Part shown: positions 6,187 to 12,701 of the stretch, piece after piece
Layout of the letters: each line of letters begins with the position of its first letter
Position numbering within the stretch: the first letter of the stretch is position 1
Source of the DNA: a virus
Direction: 5' to 3' (one strand)
Virus record (IMG/VR): IMGVR_UViG_3300030098_001013
Coordinates: 1 to 27,273 of that record
Length of the DNA stretch: 27,273 bases
Position numbers and translations under genes: made by a program
The notes under the pieces: generated by a model
The model's database searches: none
Told to the model about the DNA's origin: nothing
What the model saw: only the letters and a program-made list of their open reading frames with translations

Positions 6187-6333
6187 ATGAAAACACTTAT
6201 AGACGAATTAGTAATCTTAGACGACTGCGTAGTAACAGGTACGTTTAAATGGAGGTCAGAGCTTGACCCTAATTGGAAACCTATGGTATGGAATGAAACC
6301 TTTGAATGTTGGACAAAAGATTACTGTGGCTAA
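6187..6333 (+). CDS. Small early protein, unknown
   Basis: This 48-residue frame is the first one after the promoter at 6136-6165. It reads MKTLIDELVILDDCVVTG, FKWRSELDPNW and FECWTKDYCG, rich in Trp and acidic residues, with three cysteines. The start ATG sits in an AATAATT leader typical for this genome. It overlaps the next gene by 8 nt if that begins at GTG 6326. No family is recognised. Confidence 0.65.
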   Translation: MKTLIDELVILDDCVVTGTFKWRSELDPNWKPMVWNETFECWTKDYCG

Positions 6334-6625
6334 AAAGATAAATAACCTTAAAGACTTAGAGATTTGGACCGATCTAAACTTTTTGACATCTATTGTCTCC
6401 TCCCAATTAGATAAAAGAAAATCAAAGAACTTAGAAAAGATGTCTGAATCTTTAGTCAGGGTTGTATTTTATTTTCAAGAATACTCTAACAACATACGAT
6501 TATATAAAAAAGCACTTTCAGAATATAGGCTAGCAAAAAACAGAGCTATTGAAAGAGCAAGAAAAGCAGAAAGTGAAAATAAAAAATTAAAAATTAAATT
6601 ACAAAAAAATGGTTATAGACAATGA
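6326..6625 (+). CDS. Coiled-coil early protein, unknown
   Basis: This protein has 99 residues from GTG 6326 (MAKKINNLKDLEIWTDLNF...). I chose GTG because it gives the 8-nt overlap usual in this operon; ATG 6293 (MKPLNVGQ) or TTG 6263 would overlap the previous gene by 41 or 71 nt and are weaker. The C-terminal third (about 58-93, YKKALSEYRLAKNRAIERAR, then ESENKKLKIKL) is a charged coiled coil. No enzyme motif is visible. It overlaps the following gene by 17 nt. Confidence 0.65.
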   Translation: MAKKINNLKDLEIWTDLNFLTSIVSSQLDKRKSKNLEKMSESLVRVVFYFQEYSNNIRLYKKALSEYRLAKNRAIERARKAESENKKLKIKLQKNGYRQ

Positions 6626-6770
6626 AACATTTGGGCATTTTAGAATATTAAAGCAAATGAAAAATAAAAAAAAAGTAAATGATGATTTATTAAAAGCTAA
6701 AGAACTTTTAAATAAACATGGTTTTACAATTATAGATCTAAAAAATAAAAAACCGAATGGCAAAGGATAA
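6609..6770 (+). CDS. Small basic early protein, unknown
   Basis: This 53-residue frame overlaps both neighbours (17 and 14 nt). It starts MVIDNETFGHFRILKQM and continues with a Lys-rich helix and KHGFTIIDLKNKKP. The net charge is strongly positive, so DNA binding is possible. I recognise no family. Its packing in the operon is the main reason to call it. Confidence 0.6.
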   Translation: MVIDNETFGHFRILKQMKNKKKVNDDLLKAKELLNKHGFTIIDLKNKKPNGKG

Positions 6771-7041
6771 TAATAATATTTTACTTAACGCGAATGAAAT
6801 AATATTTAATCGCAAAGAAGAAAAGCAAAGGCAATATGGGCCGATCGATGAATCAATAACTAAAGCCGCTCGTGTTGCATCAGAATTAACAAATAAAGAT
6901 ATTACAACAGAAGATATGTATAAATGCCTTATAGCTCTTAAAATAAGCCGTATGGCATATAATATAAAGAAAGATACAATGCTTGACTGCGTAGGATATA
7001 TAGCCGCATTAGATTCATTTAAAAACGGCGGATATGAGTAA
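6757..7041 (+). CDS. DUF6378-like early phage protein
   Basis: This 94-residue protein has the layout of DUF6378: ILLNANEIIFNRKEE (8-22), QYGPIDESITKAARVASELT, ITTEDMYKCLIALKISRM (49-66) and DTMLDCVGYIAALDSF (73-88). The helix with Lys-x-x-Arg (LKISR) and the closing Asp-x-x-Gly-Tyr-x-Ala are the recognisable parts. Function is unknown in the literature I know; the all-alpha pattern and the thymidylate synthase and MazG-like neighbours would suit a role in nucleotide metabolism. It overlaps the next gene by 8 nt. Confidence 0.72.
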   Translation: MAKDNNNILLNANEIIFNRKEEKQRQYGPIDESITKAARVASELTNKDITTEDMYKCLIALKISRMAYNIKKDTMLDCVGYIAALDSFKNGGYE

Positions 7042-7789
7042 ATTCGAAAAAAGGTATAAAAAATTATTACATAGTTGTTTAAATAAAGGAATTAAATGCG
7101 AAAACCGGACAGGCATTGATACGTATAAATTATTTAATAAATCTTTAAGTATAAATATAAATAAAGGTTTTCCGATTGTAACCGGTAAAAAAATATTCTT
7201 TAAAAAAGCATTAGCTGAATTTAAATGGATATATGAAGGGCAAACAGACTTAAACTATTTACATAAACATAATATATATTGGTGGGATGATTTTGCAAAA
7301 AATAATGATTTAGGAAAAGTTTACGGCTATCAAATAAGAAAATTTAACGGGGCAATAGATCAAATAGAATATGTAAAAAAAGAATTATTAAATAATTCAA
7401 GACGCGCAATTATTACATTATGGAATCCGTCAGAATTACACGAACAAGCATTACCCTGCTGTTATACACAATTAAATTTTGTTAGAATAAACTATTCTTT
7501 AAATCTATCTATATCTTTTAGAAGTTCAGATTTATTTTTAGGGCTGCCATACGATATAATATTTGGAGCATTGTTTTTACAAACTATTGCAAATGAATTA
7601 AAACTATGTCCCCGTCAATTAGCATTAAACTTAGCAGACGCACATATTTATAAAAATCATAAAAATCAAGTATTAAAATATTTAAATCAACCAATATATA
7701 AATTACCAAAATTAACAGGTGATTATAATAATTATACTTTAAAAAATTATAAAAGCGGTGATTATATAAAAGCAAAATTAGTAGTATGA
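7034..7789 (+). CDS. ThyA-family enzyme, possibly dCMP hydroxymethylase
   Basis: This 251-residue protein belongs to the thymidylate synthase fold family. Marks: NRTG (24-27, Arg25 for phosphate), LGKVYGYQ (93-100), SRR (122-124), ALPCCYTQ (139-146) with catalytic Cys143, SFRSSDLFLG (161-170), and DAHIY (202-206). In canonical dUMP-using enzymes the segment after LG reads PFN; here it is PYD, with Asp174 where dUMP enzymes have Asn (Asn177 in E. coli, Asn229 in L. casei). Known work on this family links Asn to dUMP and Asp to dCMP, as in phage T4 dCMP hydroxymethylase. Tyr144 also replaces the usual His after the catalytic Cys. The enzyme may thus make 5-hydroxymethyl-dCMP (inference). It is 4-nt coupled to a MazG-like gene. 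Confidence 0.87.
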   Translation: MSKFEKRYKKLLHSCLNKGIKCENRTGIDTYKLFNKSLSININKGFPIVTGKKIFFKKALAEFKWIYEGQTDLNYLHKHNIYWWDDFAKNNDLGKVYGYQIRKFNGAIDQIEYVKKELLNNSRRAIITLWNPSELHEQALPCCYTQLNFVRINYSLNLSISFRSSDLFLGLPYDIIFGALFLQTIANELKLCPRQLALNLADAHIYKNHKNQVLKYLNQPIYKLPKLTGDYNNYTLKNYKSGDYIKAKLVV

Positions 7790-8076
7790 GTTATTTTAAT
7801 AAAATACGCCTGTGGGCAAAAGAAAAAAACATTCTGGATCAAGGGGATATAAAAACACAATATATAAAATTGCAAGAAGAATCAGGGGAATTAGCCGAGG
7901 CAATCTTAACTAGTAATAAAAAAGAAATAAAAGACGCTGTAGGCGATATAGTAGTGGTGCTGACTTCATTAAGTTATTTTGCAGGATTTAAAATAGAAGA
8001 TGCAATTGATTTAGCTTATAAAGAAATAAAAAATAGAAAAGGAAAGATAATTAATAATACATTTGTAAAAAATTAA
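7786..8076 (+). CDS. MazG-like NTP pyrophosphohydrolase
   Basis: This 96-residue protein has the MazG metal motif: QEESGELAEAI (30-40, Glu31, Glu32, Glu35) and EIKDAVGDIVVVL (47-59, Glu47, Asp50, Asp54), that is EExxE and ExxD. The family cleaves nucleoside triphosphates to monophosphates plus pyrophosphate with magnesium. The length suits a single-domain phage enzyme. It starts within the stop of the ThyA-like gene (ATGA). If that enzyme uses dCMP, this one might supply it by cutting dCTP, as an unrelated-in-detail dCTPase does in T4 (inference). Removal of damaged nucleotides or of alarmones are alternatives. Confidence 0.88.
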   Translation: MSYFNKIRLWAKEKNILDQGDIKTQYIKLQEESGELAEAILTSNKKEIKDAVGDIVVVLTSLSYFAGFKIEDAIDLAYKEIKNRKGKIINNTFVKN

Positions 8077-8078
8077 AT

Positions 8079-9104
8079 ATGAGAATAGTCGCTAAAAAAC
8101 CATCATGGAAACATATAACATTTAAAACGCCTAAAATAGCATTTGCGGAATGGGCTAAAAACGGAGTAAAAATAAAAATAAAAGACGAAGAATATATTTT
8201 TAAATCACATGATGAAATACATCAATTAAATGTTTGTATTAATCCTTCTTTTCATAATACTGATTCTTGCTACATAACAGTATCAGAATTAAAAAGTATA
8301 CATGAAAAAAGCAAAAGAAAACAAACAATTAAATTGTTAAATGGCCAACTATATAATAAAGATGAATTATTAAAAAAAATGTATAATGATAGTTTTTATT
8401 ACGGCGAATTAGGAAAACACGCTTTAAGTTCTTCAGCTATTAAATATTTATTAGATTCGCCTAAAAGTTATGCAAGAAGTTTAAACTTTTCAACAGATTC
8501 CCGCGCTTTTAAAATGGGCAGGCTAATACATTTAGCGGCATTAGAGCCGGATAAGTTACAGTCTTTATGCCATATAGTTGAGGTGCAATCAGCTGTAACA
8601 AAAGCATACAAAGATAAAGTAAAAGAAGTAGGTAGCGATCAATTTGTATTTACACGAAAAGAATATGATAAAGCAATGTATTCAGTAGACGCTTTATTAC
8701 AAAATGATATATGGCAACAATTAACATACGGCGCAGCGCTTGAACAACCCGGGTTTGATATAGTTAACGGTTATCCGTTCCGTGCTAAAGCAGATATATT
8801 AGGAGCAGACTATGTGGCTGATTTGAAAACAACAAGTGATCTTAAAAGCTTCCCTTATAGTGCCCGTAAATATTCTTATGATGTACAAGTTTATTTATAC
8901 TGTTCAATATTTAAAATTTCTTATGATAAATTCTTTTTCTTTGTTATTGATAAATCTTCAGGCGACTTAGGATATTATGATGTGAGTAAAGAGTTTTATA
9001 ATTCAGGTAAAGATAAAGTAGAGTATGCTTTAAAAATATATGAAACATTTTTTGTAAAGCAAGAGCAAGAGTTAAATGAATATATAATAAAAGGAACATT
9101 ATGA
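8079..9104 (+). CDS. RecE/exonuclease VIII-like PD-(D/E)XK nuclease
   Basis: In this 341-residue protein, the C-terminal two thirds match the RecE / DUF3799 nuclease pattern: LSSSAIKYLLDSPKSYA (116-132), FKMGRLIHLAALEP (144-157, His151), FRAKADIL (234-241, Asp239), VADLKTTSD (246-254, Asp248 and Lys250), and YDVQVYLY (267-274, the Q-x-x-x-Y helix). It should chew one strand of double-stranded DNA ends in phage recombination. The first 100 residues form a basic region with no recognised domain. No RecT-type annealing protein follows, which is unusual; the OB-fold proteins at 3532-4232 might take that part. The stop overlaps the next ATG by 4 nt. Confidence 0.84.
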   Translation: MRIVAKKPSWKHITFKTPKIAFAEWAKNGVKIKIKDEEYIFKSHDEIHQLNVCINPSFHNTDSCYITVSELKSIHEKSKRKQTIKLLNGQLYNKDELLKKMYNDSFYYGELGKHALSSSAIKYLLDSPKSYARSLNFSTDSRAFKMGRLIHLAALEPDKLQSLCHIVEVQSAVTKAYKDKVKEVGSDQFVFTRKEYDKAMYSVDALLQNDIWQQLTYGAALEQPGFDIVNGYPFRAKADILGADYVADLKTTSDLKSFPYSARKYSYDVQVYLYCSIFKISYDKFFFFVIDKSSGDLGYYDVSKEFYNSGKDKVEYALKIYETFFVKQEQELNEYIIKGTL

Positions 9105-9532
9105 TAGAAGCAAAAAAAATAGCAGAATATATTAAAGAACTATCTGGTATAAACCCATTTGAAAATACGCGTAAAAGAAAAAACATAGAGATAAGATCTT
9201 TACTTACATTTATGTTAAGGCATCATTGTGACATGAAATTTAAAGAAATAAAAAATTTTTATATAAATAATGGTAAAAACTATGATCACGCTACTGCTAT
9301 ATATAGTTTAAGGTCTTACGAAACGCATAGAAGATATAATCCTCTTCTTGATAAATATTTTGATCTTACCTTATTAATATTAGCAGATAAATCAAAACTT
9401 CAAAAAGCTTTAATAAATCATATAGTAGATAATACACTAGAAAAAGATTTAAAGAAAGTTTTAAAATTAATAGATAGCTTACCAAAAAAAATTAATACCA
9501 GTAAAGATCATATAATAGCGGGCACAGAATGA
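9101..9532 (+). CDS. Stand-alone DnaA domain-IV-like DNA-binding protein
   Basis: In this 143-residue protein, residues 22-76 resemble the C-terminal origin-binding domain of DnaA: NTRKRKNIEIRSLLTFMLRH, MKFKEIKNFYINNGKNYDHA and TAIYSLRSYE. The DHAT (62-65) matches the DnaA signature DHST/DHTT that reads DnaA boxes. No ATPase domain is present, so it binds DNA but cannot form the usual filament. It could mark the phage origin, recruit the phage helicase, or act as a regulator. AAGGAA before the ATG is a weak Shine-Dalgarno. The C-terminal 60 residues are helical and unassigned. Confidence 0.78.
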   Translation: MIEAKKIAEYIKELSGINPFENTRKRKNIEIRSLLTFMLRHHCDMKFKEIKNFYINNGKNYDHATAIYSLRSYETHRRYNPLLDKYFDLTLLILADKSKLQKALINHIVDNTLEKDLKKVLKLIDSLPKKINTSKDHIIAGTE

Positions 9533-9675
9533 AAGATAAAAAATGGACACATAAACAAAAGATAGCACAAATAGAAAGAATAACTGCTAATCTATATATA
9601 ATGATAGATAAAATATCTAAAGAGATTATAGAGATTAAAAAAAAAATAGATGAAAAACAGAAGCCTAAATCATAG
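9529..9675 (+). CDS. Small coiled-coil protein
   Basis: This 48-residue frame overlaps the DnaA-like gene by 4 nt (ATGA) and the next gene by 26 nt. It starts MKDKKWTHKQKIAQIERI and continues with a Lys/Ile helix (MIDKISKEIIEIKKKIDEK) that looks like a short coiled coil. No known family. Confidence 0.62.
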   Translation: MKDKKWTHKQKIAQIERITANLYIMIDKISKEIIEIKKKIDEKQKPKS

Positions 9676-9880
9676 CGACAATTGGGAAACGCCTAAAGAA
9701 CTTTATGACAAGTTAAATAATGAGTTTGATTTTAATTTTGATCCTTGTCCAATAAACCACAATACAAATAAATGGGATGGGCTGAAAATAGACTGGAAAG
9801 AAAGAAACTTTATCAATCCCCCTTACACAGGTATGCACGATAGTATGATTGTAGTATTGAAACAAAATCTTGAAGATTAG
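9650..9880 (+). CDS. Truncated Dam-like DNA adenine methyltransferase
   Basis: This 76-residue protein begins like phage N6-adenine methyltransferases: NWETPKELYDKLNNEFDFNF (11-30), DPCP (31-34), KWDGLKIDW, then FINPPYTG with the catalytic NPPY (about 54-57). Family members usually continue for about another 90-100 residues with the LLPxRTDT-like strand and the second half of the fold. Here the frame stops 19 residues after NPPY, and no continuation is seen in other frames up to 9918. The protein is probably inactive or works only with a partner. It may be a decaying remnant at the boundary between early and late modules. Confidence 0.76.
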   Translation: MKNRSLNHSDNWETPKELYDKLNNEFDFNFDPCPINHNTNKWDGLKIDWKERNFINPPYTGMHDSMIVVLKQNLED

Positions 9881-9890
9881 CGTTATATAA
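9881..9890 (+). promoter_or_regulatory. CGTTATA element before terminase operon
   Basis: CGTTATATAA follows directly on the stop of the Dam-like remnant and lies 38 nt before the ATG of the small terminase gene. The same ten bases recur at 11359 and 22527, with variants at 18284 and 20157. Here the distance to the ATG differs from the usual 12 nt, which argues for a promoter rather than a ribosome-binding element. The stretch 9890-9918 is pure A/T with TTAATTAA-type palindromes until CTTTT. Confidence 0.5.
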
Positions 9891-9918
9891 TTAATTAATT
9901 AATTTAAATTAATCTTTT

Positions 9919-10167
9919 ATGGATCGTAGAAAGAATAACGGAGGACACTCAACTAAAGGCTTTGCAGGTAGAAAACCTAAAGCAGAAGAAGTAAAACTAA
10001 TAGAGAAACTTACACCACTTGAGCCTTTAGCATTTGAAGCCCTTAAAAAGGGTTTAGAAAAGGGCGACTTTAAATATGTACAACTATACTACAATTATGT
10101 AGCAGGCAAACCAAAAGAAACAAAGGACATACACATAAACGAAGATGTGCCTTTATTTATTGATTGA
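9919..10167 (+). CDS. Small terminase subunit-like protein
   Basis: This 82-residue protein has a basic Gly-rich start, NNGGHSTKGFAGRKPKAEE, as in many small terminase subunits. A helical part follows (LEPLAFEALKKGLEKGDFKY, then VQLYYNYVAGKPKETKDI), which resembles the helix and GKPKE segment of these proteins. It should bind phage DNA at the packaging start. The position directly before the large subunit, with a 1-nt overlap (TGATG), supports the call. Confidence 0.78.
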   Translation: MDRRKNNGGHSTKGFAGRKPKAEEVKLIEKLTPLEPLAFEALKKGLEKGDFKYVQLYYNYVAGKPKETKDIHINEDVPLFID

Positions 10168-11336
10168 TGCAGCTTACCAAAACTTTAGCACTTAACAAAC
10201 TACGAGAACTAGACAAAAGAGTTCGTATAATCAGAGGAGGATCATCAGCAGGTAAAACAATAGCTATAATAGCAATTCTAATTGATTATGCAATAAGACA
10301 TAAAGGAAAAGAAATAAGCATAGTAGCCGAATCAATACCACACTTACGCAGAGGTGCTTTAAAAGACTTCTTAAACATCTTAAAGGGGCTGAATAGGTAT
10401 GATGATAGAAAGTTTAACAAAAGCACTTTAAAATACGAATTTAGCAATGGTAGTTATATAGAGTTTTTTAGCACAGATCAACCAGATAAACTTAGAGGAG
10501 CTAGAAGAACAGATTTATTTATTAATGAGTGCAATAATGTTAGCTTTGATTCTTATCAACAACTAGCAGTTAGAACATCAGGTAATATATGGCTTGACTA
10601 TAACCCGGCTAACTTATTTTGGGTTGACAAAGAATTAATAGGGCAGCAAGACGCAAACTTTATAACATTAACCTATAAAGACAATGACAGTTTACCAGAA
10701 TCAATAATTAAAGAAATAGAGAAAGCCCAAGTAAAAGCTAAGACATCTACTTATTGGGCTAACTGGTGGAAGGTATATGGATTAGGGCAAATAGGTAGTT
10801 TAGAAGGCGTATGTATTCCTGACTGGAAACCTATAGACAATATACCACAAGAAGCTAGGTTATTATGTGCCGGGCTTGACTTTGGTTATAGTGTTGATCC
10901 CTCAACTATAATAAGATTATATAAATGGAATGATGCTTATATATTTGATGAGGTACTATATCGTAAGGGAATGTTAAATAGAGATTTAAGTTACTTCATA
11001 AAACAAAACAATATACAAGAACACATATACGCAGATAGTGCAGAGCCTAAGTCAATACAAGAGTTAAGAAATTATGGGCATAGAATATTCCCTGTTACAA
11101 AAGGTAAAGATTCAATAGTTTATGGTATTAACCTAATTAATCAAAATGAAATATATGTAACCTCAAAGTCTAAAAACCTTATTAAAGAATTACAAGGGTA
11201 TGTATGGGACAAAGACAAAGAAGGTAACAATTTACAAAAACCTACAGGTTTACATCCTGATTGTATTGATGCGGCACGATACGCTTTAATGATGCAATTA
11301 AAAAATCCCAACAAAGGAAAATACATAATTCAATAG
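10167..11336 (+). CDS. terL: Large terminase subunit
   Basis: This 389-residue protein has an N-terminal packaging ATPase with Walker A GGSSAGKT (24-31) and Walker B DLFINE (116-121). A C-terminal RNase-H-type nuclease has GLDFGY (236-241, Asp238), YADSAEP (288-294, Asp290) and HPDCIDAARYAL (363-374, Asp365 and Asp368). The layout fits the PBSX / Terminase_3 type. It packs DNA into the prohead. I chose ATG 10167 over TTG 10164: it shares one base with the previous stop and reads MQLTKTLALN. A CGTTATA element follows the gene. Confidence 0.93.
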   Translation: MQLTKTLALNKLRELDKRVRIIRGGSSAGKTIAIIAILIDYAIRHKGKEISIVAESIPHLRRGALKDFLNILKGLNRYDDRKFNKSTLKYEFSNGSYIEFFSTDQPDKLRGARRTDLFINECNNVSFDSYQQLAVRTSGNIWLDYNPANLFWVDKELIGQQDANFITLTYKDNDSLPESIIKEIEKAQVKAKTSTYWANWWKVYGLGQIGSLEGVCIPDWKPIDNIPQEARLLCAGLDFGYSVDPSTIIRLYKWNDAYIFDEVLYRKGMLNRDLSYFIKQNNIQEHIYADSAEPKSIQELRNYGHRIFPVTKGKDSIVYGINLINQNEIYVTSKSKNLIKELQGYVWDKDKEGNNLQKPTGLHPDCIDAARYALMMQLKNPNKGKYIIQ

Positions 11337-11358
11337 TTTCCAAAACTTTTTATTTTTA

Positions 11359-11370
11359 CGTTATATAAGT
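11359..11370 (+). promoter_or_regulatory. CGTTATA element 12 nt before tail chaperone ATG
   Basis: CGTTATATAAGT stands directly before the ATG at 11371. It is identical for 12 bases, plus the ATG, with the element at 22527-22538. It is a candidate phage promoter with a near-leaderless start, or a translation enhancer. Confidence 0.5.
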
Positions 11371-12018
11371 ATGAGAAAAGAAGTAATAGTGCCTAATTCT
11401 CTTAACGAGATAACTTTAGCTCAGTATCAAAAGTTTTTAAAGATACAAGATAATAATGATGATGAGTCTTTTCTAGCTATCAAAATGATTGAAATATTTT
11501 GTGGTATTAGATCAGATTTAATTTTAAAGATGAAGGCTACTAGCATACGAGATATTACTAACGTATTATCAGAGATGTTTAAAGAAACGCCTCCACTCGT
11601 AAAAGAGTTTACTATGAATGGAGTAGATTATGGGTTTATACCTAATATTGAAGATATGACTTTTGGTGAGTATGTAGATTTAGACACTTATATAGGTGAC
11701 TTTGATAATATTGAGAAAGCTATGGGTGTTTTATACCGCCCTATTATTCAAAGATACAGCGATAAGTATTTAATAGAAGAATACAAAGGTGATAAGTCTG
11801 ATTTAATGAAAGATATGCCAATGGATGCAGTATTAGGCTCTATTGTTTTTTTTTATCATTTAGGGATGGACTTATCGAGAACTATGCTGAGCTATTTACA
11901 GGAGGGGGAGATGAACTCAGCTCAGAGGCAAATTTTGGAAGAAAATGGGGGTGGTATCAATCAATTTACGGACTCGCTCAAGGGGATATTAGAAGATTTA
12001 AAGATATCACTAAGCTAA
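11371..12018 (+). CDS. Tail assembly chaperone-like protein (short frame)
   Basis: This 215-residue protein begins RKEVIVPNSLNEITLAQYQK, the start of a family of tail assembly proteins I recognise from Bacteroidetes phages; it then has FCGIRSDLI, a central domain to about 150, and MPMDAVLGSIVFF (150-162). The 0-frame C-terminus reads EENGGGINQFTDSLKGILED. A run of nine T (11846-11854) offers a -1 slip into a second open frame that ends at 12107. Gene pairs of this form (G and GT in lambda) help assemble the tail around the tape measure protein. Here the tape measure gene is five genes away, further than usual. Confidence 0.72.
   Translation: MRKEVIVPNSLNEITLAQYQKFLKIQDNNDDESFLAIKMIEIFCGIRSDLILKMKATSIRDITNVLSEMFKETPPLVKEFTMNGVDYGFIPNIEDMTFGEYVDLDTYIGDFDNIEKAMGVLYRPIIQRYSDKYLIEEYKGDKSDLMKDMPMDAVLGSIVFFYHLGMDLSRTMLSYLQEGEMNSAQRQILEENGGGINQFTDSLKGILEDLKISLS
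11847..11853 (+). other. Candidate -1 ribosomal frameshift site T_TTT_TTT
   Basis: In the 0 frame the codons are GTT, TTT, TTT, TAT. The last T of GTT and the two TTT codons form a perfect X-XXY-YYZ heptamer in the correct phase. A -1 slip would change reading from FFYHLGMD to FFLSFRDG. The target frame is open from 11802 to 12107. A GGAGGGGGAG run at 11901-11910 is the only other notable element nearby. A miscounted T in the assembly is the alternative explanation. Confidence 0.6.
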
Positions 12019-12107
12019 GTATGCACGAATGTTTATATGCGCTAAGCTATATGAAAGATAAGGCAGACTATGAAGCTAATCAAATTAAAAAGAAAATGAA
12101 AAAATGA
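11853..12107 (+). CDS. -1 frame extension of tail assembly chaperone
   Basis: After the slip, 84 residues follow: LSFRDGLIENYAELFTGGGD, then ELSSEANFGRKWGWYQSIYG, LAQGDIRRFKDITKLSMHEC and a charged helical end to TGA at 12105-12107. The NFGRKWGWYQSIYGLAQGD segment (11931-11987) is a strongly protein-like block that I know as the second part of such tail proteins. A fused product would have about 245 residues. No good independent start lies before the conserved block; ATG 12021 comes too late. The stop overlaps the next ATG by 4 nt, showing that ribosomes are expected to finish in this frame. Confidence 0.66.
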   Translation, partial: LSFRDGLIENYAELFTGGGDELSSEANFGRKWGWYQSIYGLAQGDIRRFKDITKLSMHECLYALSYMKDKADYEANQIKKKMKK

Positions 12108-12235
12108 TAGAAACTATTAAACACTTATTAGGACTTTGTGGAGAGCTACACCTAAATCTATTTACATTTATCATATTAGCAGCACTACCTATGCTGTACA
12201 TAACAATAAGAAAAAAAAGAAATATAAATGAGTAA
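12104..12235 (+). CDS. Small membrane protein, IKHLLGLCGE type
   Basis: This 43-residue protein has an N-terminal amphipathic part, MIETIKHLLGLCGELH, then one membrane helix (about 19-36, LFTFIILAALPMLYIT) and a basic tail RKKRNIN. The IKHxLGLCGExH start is a conserved block in small proteins placed beside tail genes in related phages; function is unknown. It is joined to its neighbours by 4- and 8-nt overlaps. Confidence 0.74.
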   Translation: MIETIKHLLGLCGELHLNLFTFIILAALPMLYITIRKKRNINE

Positions 12236-12701
12236 TCAAGGGGTAAGAGGATATTATCAAATAACACAAACTATAAAGGATCAGTTATTAGCTGATAATA
12301 ATGTTAATACTGTAACAACAGGTGATATAACAGAGATAGATTTATCTAAACAAACAATCTTTCCTTTATCTCATATTATAATAAACAGTGTTACAATAAC
12401 AGAAGAGGTGTTACAATTTAATATAAGTGTATTAGCTATGGACTTAGTAAACCTCAGCAAAGAAGAAACTACTGATATATTTAGAGGTAATGATAATGAG
12501 CAAGATGTTATTAATACACAATTAGCAGTAGTAAACAGATTAGTAGGAGCATTAAGGCAAGGCACTATACATTTTAATAAATATCAATTAACAGGAGATG
12601 CTAGTTGTGAATTCTTTTATGAAAGATTTGAGAATGAGATGGCAGGTGTAACTTGTACTTTTGATGTCTTTGTACAAAACGATATAAACCTATGCGACTA
12701 A
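12228..12701 (+). CDS. Probable tail completion / terminator protein
   Basis: This 157-residue protein reads SNQGVRGYYQITQTIKDQLL, then strands ITEIDLSK, FPLSHIIINSVTI and LQFNISVLAMDLV, a helix (VINTQLAVVNRLVGALRQG) and strands to the end (EFFYERFEN, VTCTFDVFV). This strand-helix-strand layout and the position between chaperone and an HK97-gp10-like gene fit tail terminator or completion proteins. No exact family is claimed. It overlaps its neighbours by 8 and 10 nt. Confidence 0.6.
   Translation: MSNQGVRGYYQITQTIKDQLLADNNVNTVTTGDITEIDLSKQTIFPLSHIIINSVTITEEVLQFNISVLAMDLVNLSKEETTDIFRGNDNEQDVINTQLAVVNRLVGALRQGTIHFNKYQLTGDASCEFFYERFENEMAGVTCTFDVFVQNDINLCD

Noticed and set aside
11901-11910. 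GGAGGGGGAG as ribosome site for a separate downstream gene or as the frameshift site
   Set aside because: The ATG that follows (11911) is in the 0 frame of the same gene, and G_GGG_GAG re-pairs poorly after a -1 slip; the T heptamer at 11847 is better.
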